From Virgibacillus dokdonensis (GTDB lineage Bacteria; Bacillota; Bacilli; Bacillales; Amphibacillaceae), in the NCBI RefSeq assembly GCF_900166595.1, contig NZ_LT745763.1, forward strand, positions 884,969 to 948,968: a stretch of DNA of 64,000 nt. The letters are read 5' to 3'. Positions 54,443 to 64,000 of this stretch are shown one piece after another. Position numbers and translations under genes: made by a program. The notes under the pieces were generated by a model, which saw only the letters and a program-made list of their open reading frames with translations, was not told the DNA's origin and did no database searches. Every line of letters begins with the position of its first letter. The first letter of the stretch is position 1.

Positions 54443-57400
54443 TTGAAACAAAGTAATATATCACGGAAAATACTGAGTCTGGTGGGTGACGAAAAACTGG
54501 ATACCCAAATAGCACATGACTTATTAAATGAAGTAGAACAATTCCAATCTGAACCAATTGCAATAGTCGGAATGTCGTTAAAATTCCCGAATACTAACAA
54601 TGTTGATGAACTATGGGATGGTCTTACTGAAAAGCAAGATTATATAACAAAATTTCCTCGAGAACGCTTTGATCTTGTTATGAACTCAAACAAAAAGCTT
54701 AGAAATAAGTATAGTCATATAGCTGATGATATCGAGGGAGACAGCAGGTCATATGGATCCTGGTTAACTGATATAGAGCAGTTTGACCCTGACTATTTTG
54801 ATTTGAGTGAGCACGAGGCTAAATTTATGGGACCATCCGAGCGGTTATTTTTACAAACTGCAATAGAGTCCCTTAAAAGAGCAGGGTATGGAGAAGAGGA
54901 TTTAAAAGGTTCCAATACAGGAGTATACGTTGCACATACCCCGCACCCTGCTTTTGACTATTTACGACTGTTCAACGATGTTGATGAACGTGCATTTTTA
55001 TCCAATATCCCAGCAAATCTTGGTTATCATCTGTCATATGCCCTAGATTTAAGGGGACCAGTTATGGCAGTCAATACAACATGCTCCTCTTCTTTAACGG
55101 CAATTCACACGGCCAAAAATGCCTTGCGACAAGGAGATTGTGATTTAGCAGTAGTAAGTGGTGTTAATTTAGACTTATTTCCTTATTGGGAAAAGGAAGC
55201 CCCTGATTATGTGGTCAGAAGTAATAACTATCGCTGTAAACCTTTCGATAAGGACGCGGATGGAATTATTGGGGGCGAGGGTATTGCTGTTGTTGTAGTA
55301 AAGAGGTTATCTGATGCGATTCGTGAAGGAAACCATATTCATAGTGTAATAAAAGGCTCTAGTGTTAGTAGTGATGGCATGTCAAACGGTATGCAAGTAC
55401 CTAATCCAGATGCGCAGTCAAAAGCCATAGTTGCTGCTTTGGATGAAGCAGGATTAACATTTGACCAAATTAACTTTGTGGAAGCACATGGAGCTGGTAC
55501 ACAAGTGGGTGATTTAATAGAAGTTGAGGGGTTAAATAAAGCATATACAAAGAGGGCGAAAAAGAAGAAAGATTGCTACTTAGGTTCTATAAAATCTAAT
55601 TTCGGTCATATGGGCGATGCAGCCGGAATTTCTGGACTAATTAAAGCTGCACTTTCTATTGAAAAACGGATGATACCAGGGGTGAATCATTTTAAAGAAG
55701 TGAATCCAAAGATTGACTTAAATAAAACAGCTTTTAAAGTGAGTGCTGATAATCAAGTTATTTCAGAGGCAGGTATATTAAGAGCGGGTGTTAATTCGAT
55801 TGGAATAAGTGGAACGAATGTTCATGTTGTAATAGAAGAGTATAGGGATGACGACCTTCGTCAGGATATTCAAGTTGAACAAGAATTACCTTTATTAATC
55901 TCTAGTAAAACAAGACGTGCACTTTGGGAGCAATTAGGAGTTCTTTCAAAACACCTTCAAAATAATAAGCACTACGCCATAGGAAGTTTAGCATATACGC
56001 TCAATAATTGTAGAAATCATGAGAAATCAAGGGTATGTATTTTTGCAAAAGGGATTGAAGATCTAATAGAGAAAATTGGAAGGGTACTACATGTTAGAAC
56101 CTTTGAGAAAGTCCCTCTTAACTTTTATCAACAGGGAATCTTCTTAGCTGACGAAGAAGAGACCCAGTTAGAAAGCATCAGGAACCTGGATCACTTTCTT
56201 CAGCAAGAAGATTCGTATACAGGATTAGTGAAGAAATACCTTGATGGAGATTGTGTGGATGATATATGTAAAGAACTTTTTACGCACCAAAAAATAGCTC
56301 CATTGCCAGTAAGTATTTTCAATACAAAACGGATTTGGCCAGCAGATAAAGAGGTTTTGCAGGAACAGACGAAAGAATTATTTTATGAGAAGAAGTGGAT
56401 TTACCATTACCTTGATTCAGGAAAAGATAATGTAAACATAAATGGAAAATGGTTAATTTTAATGAATGAAAATGATCCAATTCTTCTTGAATTAAAGAAT
56501 ATCCTTATAGAAAATGGGGCAGAAGTTATCGAAATTAATAAAGATAATAATTTCAGGAAAAAATCATCTGCTCAATATGGTATTAATATTCAATCAGAAG
56601 ATGACTTTCAGCATCTATTTGAGGATATAGGTGCAGACGTACTCAAAGAATTAAAGGGAATAGTTCATGGTTTTACTTTAAAACCATTTGATAAAACAAT
56701 GAATGATAAAGAAGATATAGAGTTAACGCAAGAGGAGGGAGTATTTTCTCTTTTCAATCTAACAAAGATTTTATTTAGGTTTGATGTTACGCATCCAATC
56801 CAAATTAATACACTTTCTTCCTTCACTGAACAAGTGAATGAAAATGAAGAAGTTATTCCAGCAAGGGTTACATTATTTGGTTTAGCGAAAGTAATTTCAC
56901 AGGAACAGCCAACGATTAGTTCCTTCCTAATTGATCATGATTTAAAAGGAGATCCTATAGAAATCGCTAAACAGTTAGTAGAGGAATTACGTACACCAAA
57001 AGAAGTAAGACCAGAGTTAATAGCTTATCGAACAAATCAAAGATATACGAAAGTAATTGAAAGACAACGTGAGAATATAAAGGCTAATCCAATTACATTG
57101 AGAGAAAACGGGAACTATGTCATTGCAGGAGGTACTGGTTATTTAGGAGTACAGCTAGGAAGCTTTTTGAGTGAAAAAAATAAAGTGAATATTATTTTGT
57201 TAGCTAGAAATTTACTGCCTAACCGTTCTGAATGGGATGAAATTATTAATAGAAATAATGCGGATGATGAAATGCTCATTTATAAAATAAAGATGATCCG
57301 ATCGATTGAGCAAAATGGTTCCAAAGTAAATATAATGAAATGTGATGTTACAGACGAACTTGCCGTTAAGAATACATTTACAATAATTAAAAATAAATAC

Positions 57401-58294
57401 GGAGATATTAACGGAGCTTTTATGTTAGCGAAGCAGCTGTACCATTTATGGATAAAGGAGCTAAATATTAATCAGTTCAAAAAAGGGATTTACAATAGAG
57501 TTTTGAGCACTCATTTTATTGAAAGAGAGTTAGATACGAATACATTGGATTTCTTTATTTTATTCTCATCCATTTCTTCTTTAATGGGTACTAAATCGGC
57601 GAGTGAATGTTGTGCTGTAAATCAATATTTGGACTCTATGGCAGGTTATTTAAACCATAAAGGGATTAACGGTAATACAATTAATCTTACATTGATTTTA
57701 GATGATAAGAAAGATTTTGGAAATGATACAGCAATTCCTCCAATAGATTTTGTTGAATTCCAGAATGCACTAAAGTGTTTTTTTCAGAATGGTTACCAAT
57801 GGAGCTTGGTTTCTAAATTTGATTTAGAGCAAGTTCATTATTTGAAACCAGTGTTAAAGATTCCGTTTGGAGAAACGTTTTGGAAAGAAGTCGATGATTA
57901 TCATTACGACAAGCAAAAGGTGAATATGGATGTTCAAATAGAGGACGAAAGTATACAGAAAGAATTAAATAAGGAAGAGATCGAATTAATATTATATGAT
58001 ATTTGGGATAAAGTCTTGGGAGTAGTTGATGTTGGAGAAAGTGATAATTTCTTTAGTAGCGGAGGGAGTTCACTCAGTGCCTTGAGATTTGTGCAACTGA
58101 TGAATCAGAATTTCAAAGGAATAAATTTTGAGGTGCCTGATTTGTATAGTAACCCTACTTTTGAAAATCAGCTATCCTATTGTGACCGTTTCTTCAACGG
58201 TACTGATAAAGATGAATTAGACGATATACTTGAAGCTCTAACAAATGATGACATTTCCTCAGAGGAAGCACTTCATTTATTAAATAGGAAATGA
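54443..58294 (+). CDS. PKS module KS-KR-ACP without AT, 1283 aa
   Basis: KS about 40-470 with Cys214 in AVNTTCSSSLTAIH, His in VEAHGAGTQVGDL and His in KSNFGHMGDAAGISGL. A linker and the structural KR half follow, then the catalytic KR near 890-1130, with cofactor motif VIAGGTGYLGVQLGSFLSE. The position of the catalytic Tyr (normally Y-A-A-A-N) reads Cys1056 in SECCAVNQYLDSMAG, so the KR is probably inactive. ACP near 1170-1245 (Ser about 1209, SSGGSSLSALRFVQLM). The last 30 residues (DELDDILEALTNDDISSEEA) look like a docking tail. TTG at 54443, with GGGAGTG before it, is preferred over TTG at 54428. It ends 14 bases before the free AT gene. Confidence 0.92.
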   Translation: MKQSNISRKILSLVGDEKLDTQIAHDLLNEVEQFQSEPIAIVGMSLKFPNTNNVDELWDGLTEKQDYITKFPRERFDLVMNSNKKLRNKYSHIADDIEGDSRSYGSWLTDIEQFDPDYFDLSEHEAKFMGPSERLFLQTAIESLKRAGYGEEDLKGSNTGVYVAHTPHPAFDYLRLFNDVDERAFLSNIPANLGYHLSYALDLRGPVMAVNTTCSSSLTAIHTAKNALRQGDCDLAVVSGVNLDLFPYWEKEAPDYVVRSNNYRCKPFDKDADGIIGGEGIAVVVVKRLSDAIREGNHIHSVIKGSSVSSDGMSNGMQVPNPDAQSKAIVAALDEAGLTFDQINFVEAHGAGTQVGDLIEVEGLNKAYTKRAKKKKDCYLGSIKSNFGHMGDAAGISGLIKAALSIEKRMIPGVNHFKEVNPKIDLNKTAFKVSADNQVISEAGILRAGVNSIGISGTNVHVVIEEYRDDDLRQDIQVEQELPLLISSKTRRALWEQLGVLSKHLQNNKHYAIGSLAYTLNNCRNHEKSRVCIFAKGIEDLIEKIGRVLHVRTFEKVPLNFYQQGIFLADEEETQLESIRNLDHFLQQEDSYTGLVKKYLDGDCVDDICKELFTHQKIAPLPVSIFNTKRIWPADKEVLQEQTKELFYEKKWIYHYLDSGKDNVNINGKWLILMNENDPILLELKNILIENGAEVIEINKDNNFRKKSSAQYGINIQSEDDFQHLFEDIGADVLKELKGIVHGFTLKPFDKTMNDKEDIELTQEEGVFSLFNLTKILFRFDVTHPIQINTLSSFTEQVNENEEVIPARVTLFGLAKVISQEQPTISSFLIDHDLKGDPIEIAKQLVEELRTPKEVRPELIAYRTNQRYTKVIERQRENIKANPITLRENGNYVIAGGTGYLGVQLGSFLSEKNKVNIILLARNLLPNRSEWDEIINRNNADDEMLIYKIKMIRSIEQNGSKVNIMKCDVTDELAVKNTFTIIKNKYGDINGAFMLAKQLYHLWIKELNINQFKKGIYNRVLSTHFIERELDTNTLDFFILFSSISSLMGTKSASECCAVNQYLDSMAGYLNHKGINGNTINLTLILDDKKDFGNDTAIPPIDFVEFQNALKCFFQNGYQWSLVSKFDLEQVHYLKPVLKIPFGETFWKEVDDYHYDKQKVNMDVQIEDESIQKELNKEEIELILYDIWDKVLGVVDVGESDNFFSSGGSSLSALRFVQLMNQNFKGINFEVPDLYSNPTFENQLSYCDRFFNGTDKDELDDILEALTNDDISSEEALHLLNRK

Positions 58295-58308
58295 AGGAGT
58301 GAAAAAAA

Positions 58309-59553
58309 TTGAAAACAGCAATCGTATTTCCTGGACAAGGATCTCAATACACTAACATGGGAAGGTTTTTATATGAAAATCATAAGATTGCTAGAAGATT
58401 ATATGACGAAGCTAGTGAGATACTTGGTTATAATCTTTTAGTAGCATGTGAAAATAAATCTGGGGAGTTAAATGATACTAATATTACTCAACCTGCAATA
58501 CTAGTTTATAGTATTGCAAGTTGGGAGATATTTAAAGAGTTAAATCAAGTTGAGGAAATTTATTTTTCTGGCCATAGTTTGGGAGAATTAACTGCTGCTG
58601 TTTGCGGTGAGGCTATTTCATTCTCAGAAGCAGTTAAATTAGTACAATTAAGAGCAAAATTAATGAGCCAATGTGGAGCAGATGGAGGAATGATGGTTTG
58701 TTTTGGTCTTAATTACACGGAAGTGGAGTCTATTTGTAAAGAAGTAAGTACAAATAACAACCATGTAACTATCGCAAATTATAATATGAAGGACCAGCTG
58801 GTGTTAAGTGGTCATCAAGATGCATTGTATAGAGTGGCTGAAATACTTAATGGGCAAGGTGCTGTTACCAAGAAATTGGATGTTAGTGTACCTGCGCATA
58901 GTCAATTAATGCTGCCTGCAAAGGACGGTTTTCGTGAAGCATTAAGAAAAATTCAGAAGAAAGATAGTAAGTACCCCATATACTCATGTATTACCGGCGA
59001 ACCTTACATACATTCAAACGACATTGTTAATCAATTAAGCGAGCAATTAACAGAAGGTGTGCAATGGCCTGTAGTTATGGATGAATTGATTCGTGAAGGT
59101 GTTCGTCATTTTATAGAAATTGGCCCTAAAACTGTATTAACCAAGATCATTGAAGCTGAATATCCAAATGTGTTTGTTTCCCCTTACAACGAAATAAATG
59201 GGTATTATACCTTATTTCATTCAGAAACGCAATCCTACTCTATGAACGATATTATTTCGTTCTTACAAGCTAGTTTAAGAATCATAGTTGGGACCCCTAT
59301 TAAAATAAAGATAGAGCAGTCGAAATTTGAAAAAAAAATACATGCCCCATTCATAGAATTGAGGCAGGAGTTAGGGAAATTAAAGAAAAATAATCGACCT
59401 CAAATTGATTCTATTTATTCGAAAAAATTATCTAACCAGTTCTTTTCTATTCTATTTAATAAGGGCTTTAATAGGGAAGAAACAGTGGACCTATTAAAAT
59501 CATCTATTAGGGATAAAAATATCCTTGCAAGAATTCATAAACTATATATTTAA
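58309..59553 (+). CDS. Free-standing malonyl-type acyltransferase with C-terminal extension, 414 aa
   Basis: FabD-like acyltransferase: N-terminal IVFPGQGSQYTNMGRFLYE, nucleophile Ser90 in FSGHSLGELTAAVCGEA, RAKLMSQCGADGGMM, and catalytic His in VSVPAHSQLMLPAKDGF. HFIEIGPKTVLTKII is near residue 265. Residues 290-414 form an extension not usual in FabD (QSYSMNDIISFLQASLRIIV, then a basic helical tail). As both PKS genes of the cluster lack AT domains, this is the probable trans-acting AT. TTG start with AAGGAGTG upstream. Confidence 0.93.
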   Translation: MKTAIVFPGQGSQYTNMGRFLYENHKIARRLYDEASEILGYNLLVACENKSGELNDTNITQPAILVYSIASWEIFKELNQVEEIYFSGHSLGELTAAVCGEAISFSEAVKLVQLRAKLMSQCGADGGMMVCFGLNYTEVESICKEVSTNNNHVTIANYNMKDQLVLSGHQDALYRVAEILNGQGAVTKKLDVSVPAHSQLMLPAKDGFREALRKIQKKDSKYPIYSCITGEPYIHSNDIVNQLSEQLTEGVQWPVVMDELIREGVRHFIEIGPKTVLTKIIEAEYPNVFVSPYNEINGYYTLFHSETQSYSMNDIISFLQASLRIIVGTPIKIKIEQSKFEKKIHAPFIELRQELGKLKKNNRPQIDSIYSKKLSNQFFSILFNKGFNREETVDLLKSSIRDKNILARIHKLYI

Positions 59554-59567
59554 TAAGGGGGTAGAAA

Positions 59568-62500
59568 ATGTTTTGTGAAGAAATGGTAAAAGTGGAGCAA
59601 AATTATTATGAGAAACAATGCTTATGGTTTAATAAAACGAAATATTTATTAAAAGATTTAGAGAAAAAGGCATTTCAGCTTGCAATACTTTTTAGAGAGC
59701 AAGGGATAGAACATAAAAAAGAGCAAAAGGTGCTAATCATGTTGAGGAGATCACCTGCACTCTTTGTTGCACACTATGCGACATTTTTAGCAGGAGGAGT
59801 AATTGTATCCATCGATCCAGATACACCTGAGGAACGGCTAAATACAATTATTGAAGAAACGAATCCTAATGTGATCTTGGTCCATACCAATCAGTCCTTG
59901 AATGATAAGAGCAAAATTATTTATTTAGACGATGAATTAGAAATGTTAGATGGATCGGATGCATTTCAATTAAGTGGGAATGAGAATTTTTCATTAAATG
60001 CAGCTGCATATATTGTCTTTACTTCAGGGACAACGGGTAAACCTAAGGGTGTAATTGTAGAATGGAAGTCCTTAATGAAACTAATTGAATGGCATACTAA
60101 AACCTTTCAAGTAGGCTCCGATTCAATTGTGTCATTAACAGCTTCCCCGGGATTTGATGCGTCTATATGGGAAATCTGGAGCGCTATTGGTGCAAAAGCT
60201 TCCATTCATATTACATCAGATGCACAAAGATTACTTCCAAATGAATTACAAAAAGAATGGGCAATACATAAGGTAACACATTCTTTTGTTTCTACTCCTA
60301 TTGCTGAAAGATTGCTAGATTTGCCTTGGAAAAATCATGAAACTACATTGAAACACATGCTAGTAGGGGGAGATAAATTAACAAAATTCCCATTAGATAG
60401 TGTTCCGTTTAATTTAGTTAATAATTACGGGCCAAGTGAAGCAACTGTTGTCAGTACATCTGGTACCATTCAACCAAAGAGAGACGGAGGTAATGAATTT
60501 CCTCATATTGGAAAGCCACTACCTTATATGGATTGTTTTATCCTAGATGAACACGGGAATGAAATTTCAGAAGTTGGAGAACAAGGAACACTTTGGCTTT
60601 CTGGCGTTGCATTAGCAAGGGGATACTTAAACACTAAAATAGAAACTGATAAAAAGTTCAGAAAAATAAAGGTTAGAGGGGAATTAATCAGAGCCTATAA
60701 TACAGGTGACATTGTCAGTAAAGGTAAAGATGGAAATTTTTATTTTCATGGTAGGAAAGATTTTCAGGTGAGTATTAACGGGGTCAGAATTGAGTTAGGT
60801 GAGATTGAAAAAGTATTACAAACACATGCAAAAGTTTTACATGCTATTGTGTTACCAATAGAATTTCATTCAAAGAAATTGATTGTAGCTTCTGTTGTAT
60901 TAGAGAAGAATTCGATGTTTATAGAAGAAGAAATAAAAGCATACATAAGTAAAAAACTTACAAAAAGTTTAGTCCCAATTCAAATACTTTATCATGATCA
61001 AATCCCGTTAACGGATAACGGGAAAATAGACAGAAAAAGGTTAACTGTTTTACATGAAGAACATTTACAAAACAAGCAAAAATCGAAAAACAACACTTAT
61101 TTGGAAGATGTTAATGATAGCGTGATGACTCAAATTACAAAGGTCTACTCTGATGTCCTACAAATTCAATGTTATCCTAATACAGATATATTTGAGATGG
61201 GCGGAAATTCGATGGACGCTGCTCGAATAGCTGCAACCTTGTCAAATTTGTTTAGGGTGAAATGTACCCCTCATTTTATTCAAAAGGTTAGAACACCAAT
61301 AAATGTATATCATCAAATTAGGAAACCTTTGCAAAATACATTAGATGGGCAACGTAAGGAATCTCCAGTCATAAATAGAGATGAATGGATTCGAGTAACA
61401 AGCATGAAAAAAGGATTATGGTATTTATGGAAAACAAATGAGAATAACACTTTTTATAATATTGGAGCCACTTTTCATCTGAAAGATACGATAGATATTC
61501 CTTTATTGTCGGAAATAATTGTTACTATTATCGAACGTGAACCAACGTTTTCTACTATATTTCGGGAAAATGTAAAAGGAGAAATTGAGAGAAAATATCA
61601 AAGGAAATTTGATACTACGGAATGGTTCTATCAAATGAAAGTTGATTCCAAAGAAGAGGCACTAATTCATGCTAATTCCATTTACAATACGAACTTTGAT
61701 TTGGAGAAAGATTTGCTCATTAGAGGTGCATTAATTCAAACGAATAATGATGGGACTGTTTTTGTACTAGCTACGCATCATATTGTATGCGATGGATTGT
61801 CTTTACAAAAAATATTACGTGACATTTCTACTGCATATAACGATAGAAGCTTAAATACTAGTACAAAAGAGAACATATATAGTACCGAGTATATAGCTTC
61901 AAGTGAAGAACAACTGTCAACATATTGGAAAGAAAAGGCAGGCCATTTTCATTTAGCGCAGGTATCAATGAAGGAAAATGCCGAATCTTTATTAGCTAAA
62001 GGGGAAATATACGAATGTAAAAGTAGATTAAATGTCGGCAAATCAATAGATCAATTGGCGAAAAAGCATAAAATAAGTAAGTTTATTATTTTATTAACGG
62101 GTTGGGCTATTAATCTAACAAAATACTTTAGACAAGAAACTATCACAATTGGAATTCCTTATCATGGTAGGGGGGATATTGATTTTTCCAAGGTAGGGAT
62201 GTTTGTTAATTTAATACCGGTTACAATTACTATCTCAAAAGAAAAAACATTCATCGATTTATTAACTGAGATAAATGAATTGATGCAGGAACATATGGAA
62301 CATGGGGATTTTTCCATTGTTGATATTGCTTCACTAACAGAAAATAGGAAGCAATTTGATATCGTTAATAATACATTTAGTGAAAAAATCCATTTAGATG
62401 TAGAGTTAGGAAATAAACGAGCAGAGTTCATTGAGCAAGATACAGGTGGAGCTAGATTCCCAATTAGCGGTTTTTTTCATGTGCAAGATGAAGAAATAGC

Positions 62501-64000
62501 GGGGCATGTTGAGTTCTCATATGCCAACTTTGACACATCAGAAATTAAATTACTAACGGATAGCTATTTTAATCTAATGGATTCTCTTGTGCGTTACCCT
62601 GATCAACAGTGGCAGAGTGCTTTTAAGAAGACATCTGTCATAGAGGCACAGGAATATTACAATTTGATGAAAGAAAGTAAACCACTACACCAATTATTCG
62701 AGGATTCTGTCGCAAAGCATAAAGACTTTATTGCTGTTGAAGATCATACAAGTGCATTTACGTATGGAGAATTAAATCAACATGCAAACCGATTTGCTTC
62801 ATTACTGCATTCCAAAGGTATCAGAAAGGGGGATTATGTTCCTGTTTTCATGGTGCGAAATAAGGAACTGCTTGTTGTTATTTTAGGGATTTTAAAAATA
62901 GGTGCAATCTATGTTCCTTTAGATGTGGAGCATCCAAAAGAAAGAATAAAAAATATATTAAACAGAATAGAACCTCGAGTTTTAATATCTAACAAAAAAG
63001 TTAATTATATAAGCACGGGAAGATGGGAACTAATCTATACAAATGATATGGAAACATGTCAGCAACTGCCTATATTCAAAATGGAACACATTAAAACAGA
63101 AGATCCAGCTTATTTGATGTTCACATCAGGCTCGACTGGAAACCCAAAAGGGGTGTTATGTCCTCACCTAGGGGCAAGTCTTCGAGTGTTATGGCAAAAA
63201 AATCAACAACACTTGAAGCCGAATAATCGAATTTTATTTAAAACGCCTTATACATTTGACGTATCAATATGGGAAATATTTTATACACTCTCTGTTGGTG
63301 CTACTTTAGTTATCGGAGCAAATGATTTGCATAAGGATCCTGAGAAAATATATGAGTTTATTAAAAATAAATCCATAAATTATTGTCATTTTGTCCCATC
63401 TGTTTTTCAACGAGTGTTAGATTATTTTGAAGAACTAAGTACGAATACACTCTCATTAAAATACTTGCATTTAAGCGGTGAAGCATTGTCAAAACAACTA
63501 GCCAAAAAGATACAAGAAATCTTGCCCAATACAAACATTTTAAATTTATACGGACCTACTGAAACAGGTATTGAAGTAACTGTACAGGAAGTCAGTAATG
63601 GAAACTACAATATTGGAAAACCTCTTCCATATGTTTCTTTACAAGTTATCGATGAGGATGAAAATCCAGTACCAATAGGTTATCCTGGAGAATTATTAAT
63701 TGGTGGGCCATCTTTGGCGTTAGGGTATTTTAAAGATGAGAATGAAACACAGAAGTCTTTCATTATAAAAGATTCACAACGCTTTTATAAAACAGGTGAT
63801 TTAGTAAGGATTACGAGTAATGGAAGTATCGACTTTCTTGGAAGAAAAGATGATCAAGTGAAGGTGAATGGAATTCGCATCGAAACGGAAGAAATTGAAA
63901 GATGTGTAATGAATTTGGCAAACGTGAAAGATGCCACAGTCGTTTTAGCTGAAGGGATGAGGGAAAAACAATTAGTTTGCTTCTACACCTCTGTAAATGA
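59568..64000 (+). CDS. NRPS A-PCP-C-A..., partial (1477 codons visible, runs off the right edge)
   Basis: Starts at ATG 59568, 14 bases after the AT gene stop, with AAGGGGGTAG upstream; no in-frame stop up to 64000. A1 spans about residues 20-500 (VFTSGTTGKPKG, FDASIWEIWS, NNYGPSEATVVS, NTGDIVSKGKDG, LTDNGKIDRKR). PCP: Ser about 547 in FEMGGNSMDAARIA. Condensation about 600-1020 (ATHHIVCDGLSLQ). A2 from 1037 (MFTSGSTGNPKG, FDVSIWEIFYT, NLYGPTETGIEV, YKTGDLVRITS). The A1 code read by hand is DAWFLGNVVK, the classical leucine code. The A2 code is DVWHHSLIEK, nearest to serine-type codes. A1 lacks a preceding condensation domain, so it either starts a chain or receives a C domain in trans. Confidence 0.93.
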   Translation, partial: MFCEEMVKVEQNYYEKQCLWFNKTKYLLKDLEKKAFQLAILFREQGIEHKKEQKVLIMLRRSPALFVAHYATFLAGGVIVSIDPDTPEERLNTIIEETNPNVILVHTNQSLNDKSKIIYLDDELEMLDGSDAFQLSGNENFSLNAAAYIVFTSGTTGKPKGVIVEWKSLMKLIEWHTKTFQVGSDSIVSLTASPGFDASIWEIWSAIGAKASIHITSDAQRLLPNELQKEWAIHKVTHSFVSTPIAERLLDLPWKNHETTLKHMLVGGDKLTKFPLDSVPFNLVNNYGPSEATVVSTSGTIQPKRDGGNEFPHIGKPLPYMDCFILDEHGNEISEVGEQGTLWLSGVALARGYLNTKIETDKKFRKIKVRGELIRAYNTGDIVSKGKDGNFYFHGRKDFQVSINGVRIELGEIEKVLQTHAKVLHAIVLPIEFHSKKLIVASVVLEKNSMFIEEEIKAYISKKLTKSLVPIQILYHDQIPLTDNGKIDRKRLTVLHEEHLQNKQKSKNNTYLEDVNDSVMTQITKVYSDVLQIQCYPNTDIFEMGGNSMDAARIAATLSNLFRVKCTPHFIQKVRTPINVYHQIRKPLQNTLDGQRKESPVINRDEWIRVTSMKKGLWYLWKTNENNTFYNIGATFHLKDTIDIPLLSEIIVTIIEREPTFSTIFRENVKGEIERKYQRKFDTTEWFYQMKVDSKEEALIHANSIYNTNFDLEKDLLIRGALIQTNNDGTVFVLATHHIVCDGLSLQKILRDISTAYNDRSLNTSTKENIYSTEYIASSEEQLSTYWKEKAGHFHLAQVSMKENAESLLAKGEIYECKSRLNVGKSIDQLAKKHKISKFIILLTGWAINLTKYFRQETITIGIPYHGRGDIDFSKVGMFVNLIPVTITISKEKTFIDLLTEINELMQEHMEHGDFSIVDIASLTENRKQFDIVNNTFSEKIHLDVELGNKRAEFIEQDTGGARFPISGFFHVQDEEIAGHVEFSYANFDTSEIKLLTDSYFNLMDSLVRYPDQQWQSAFKKTSVIEAQEYYNLMKESKPLHQLFEDSVAKHKDFIAVEDHTSAFTYGELNQHANRFASLLHSKGIRKGDYVPVFMVRNKELLVVILGILKIGAIYVPLDVEHPKERIKNILNRIEPRVLISNKKVNYISTGRWELIYTNDMETCQQLPIFKMEHIKTEDPAYLMFTSGSTGNPKGVLCPHLGASLRVLWQKNQQHLKPNNRILFKTPYTFDVSIWEIFYTLSVGATLVIGANDLHKDPEKIYEFIKNKSINYCHFVPSVFQRVLDYFEELSTNTLSLKYLHLSGEALSKQLAKKIQEILPNTNILNLYGPTETGIEVTVQEVSNGNYNIGKPLPYVSLQVIDEDENPVPIGYPGELLIGGPSLALGYFKDENETQKSFIIKDSQRFYKTGDLVRITSNGSIDFLGRKDDQVKVNGIRIETEEIERCVMNLANVKDATVVLAEGMREKQLVCFYTSVN

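Noticed and set aside
1..64000. CRISPR array, tRNA or rRNA genes, phage integrase or attachment sites
   Set aside because: No regularly spaced repeats, cloverleaf or rRNA-like stretch, and no integrase gene were recognised; the mobile elements present are insertion sequences.

Overview
The window looks like an accessory stretch of an AT-rich Bacillota chromosome, most likely a Bacillaceae-type organism. The signs are strong purine-rich ribosome binding sites, TTG/GTG starts, A/T-ending codons, IS66, IS110, IS256 and IS4-type insertion sequences, a PlsY acyltransferase and an SgrR-like regulator. No rRNA, tRNA, CRISPR array or replication origin was seen.

Region 1 (1-4.05 kb) is transposon debris: an IS66 element, a gene broken by it, and a scrambled intergenic block holding a 465-bp miniature transposon with visible target duplication. 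Region 2 (4.05-28.3 kb) is a very AT-rich island. It carries two paralogous AraC regulators, a discrete acyl carrier protein, two complete discrete ketosynthases, a half-length ketosynthase-like protein, a FabG-type ketoreductase, an FAD enzyme, an FMN reductase, an SRPBCC-PDZ fusion, a VOC protein, two methyltransferases, a class III aminotransferase and an MFS exporter. It also carries four envelope-type proteins: a DUF1702 (UnbL-like) protein, an RnfD-like (UnbU-like) membrane protein, a VCBS/ASPIC (UnbV-like) lipoprotein and a membrane-anchored TPR-like protein. The UnbL/UnbU/UnbV set is known as a conserved companion of enediyne polyketide clusters, but here it sits with dissociated type II ketosynthases and no enediyne PksE is in the window. 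Broken IS66 and IS110 copies interrupt the island. A 226-bp near-identical direct repeat lies on each side of it (3744-3969 and 29101-29326).

Region 3 (28.3-40.9 kb) contains a second IS66, a run of small accessory genes and pseudogenes (P-loop kinase, GNAT proteins, a phosphoesterase-VOC chimera), plsY, an IS4 remnant, an amidohydrolase with a sodium:solute symporter, and intergenic debris. Region 4 (40.9-44.2 kb) is an MFS transporter next to an SgrR-like regulator.

Region 5 (44.4 kb to the right edge) is a second, hybrid PKS-NRPS cluster. It has a Sfp-type phosphopantetheinyl transferase, KS-ACP-C-A(MT)-PCP-E, KS-KR-ACP, a free acyltransferase, and an NRPS A-PCP-C-A... that runs off the window. 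No PKS module contains its own AT, so the free AT probably serves them in trans. Hand-read specificity codes suggest Asn (epimerised, possibly methylated), Leu and a Ser-like residue. A recent IS256-family copy with an 8-bp target duplication sits between the first two megasynthase genes. The phosphopantetheinyl transferase is the only one in the window and could activate carrier proteins of both clusters.
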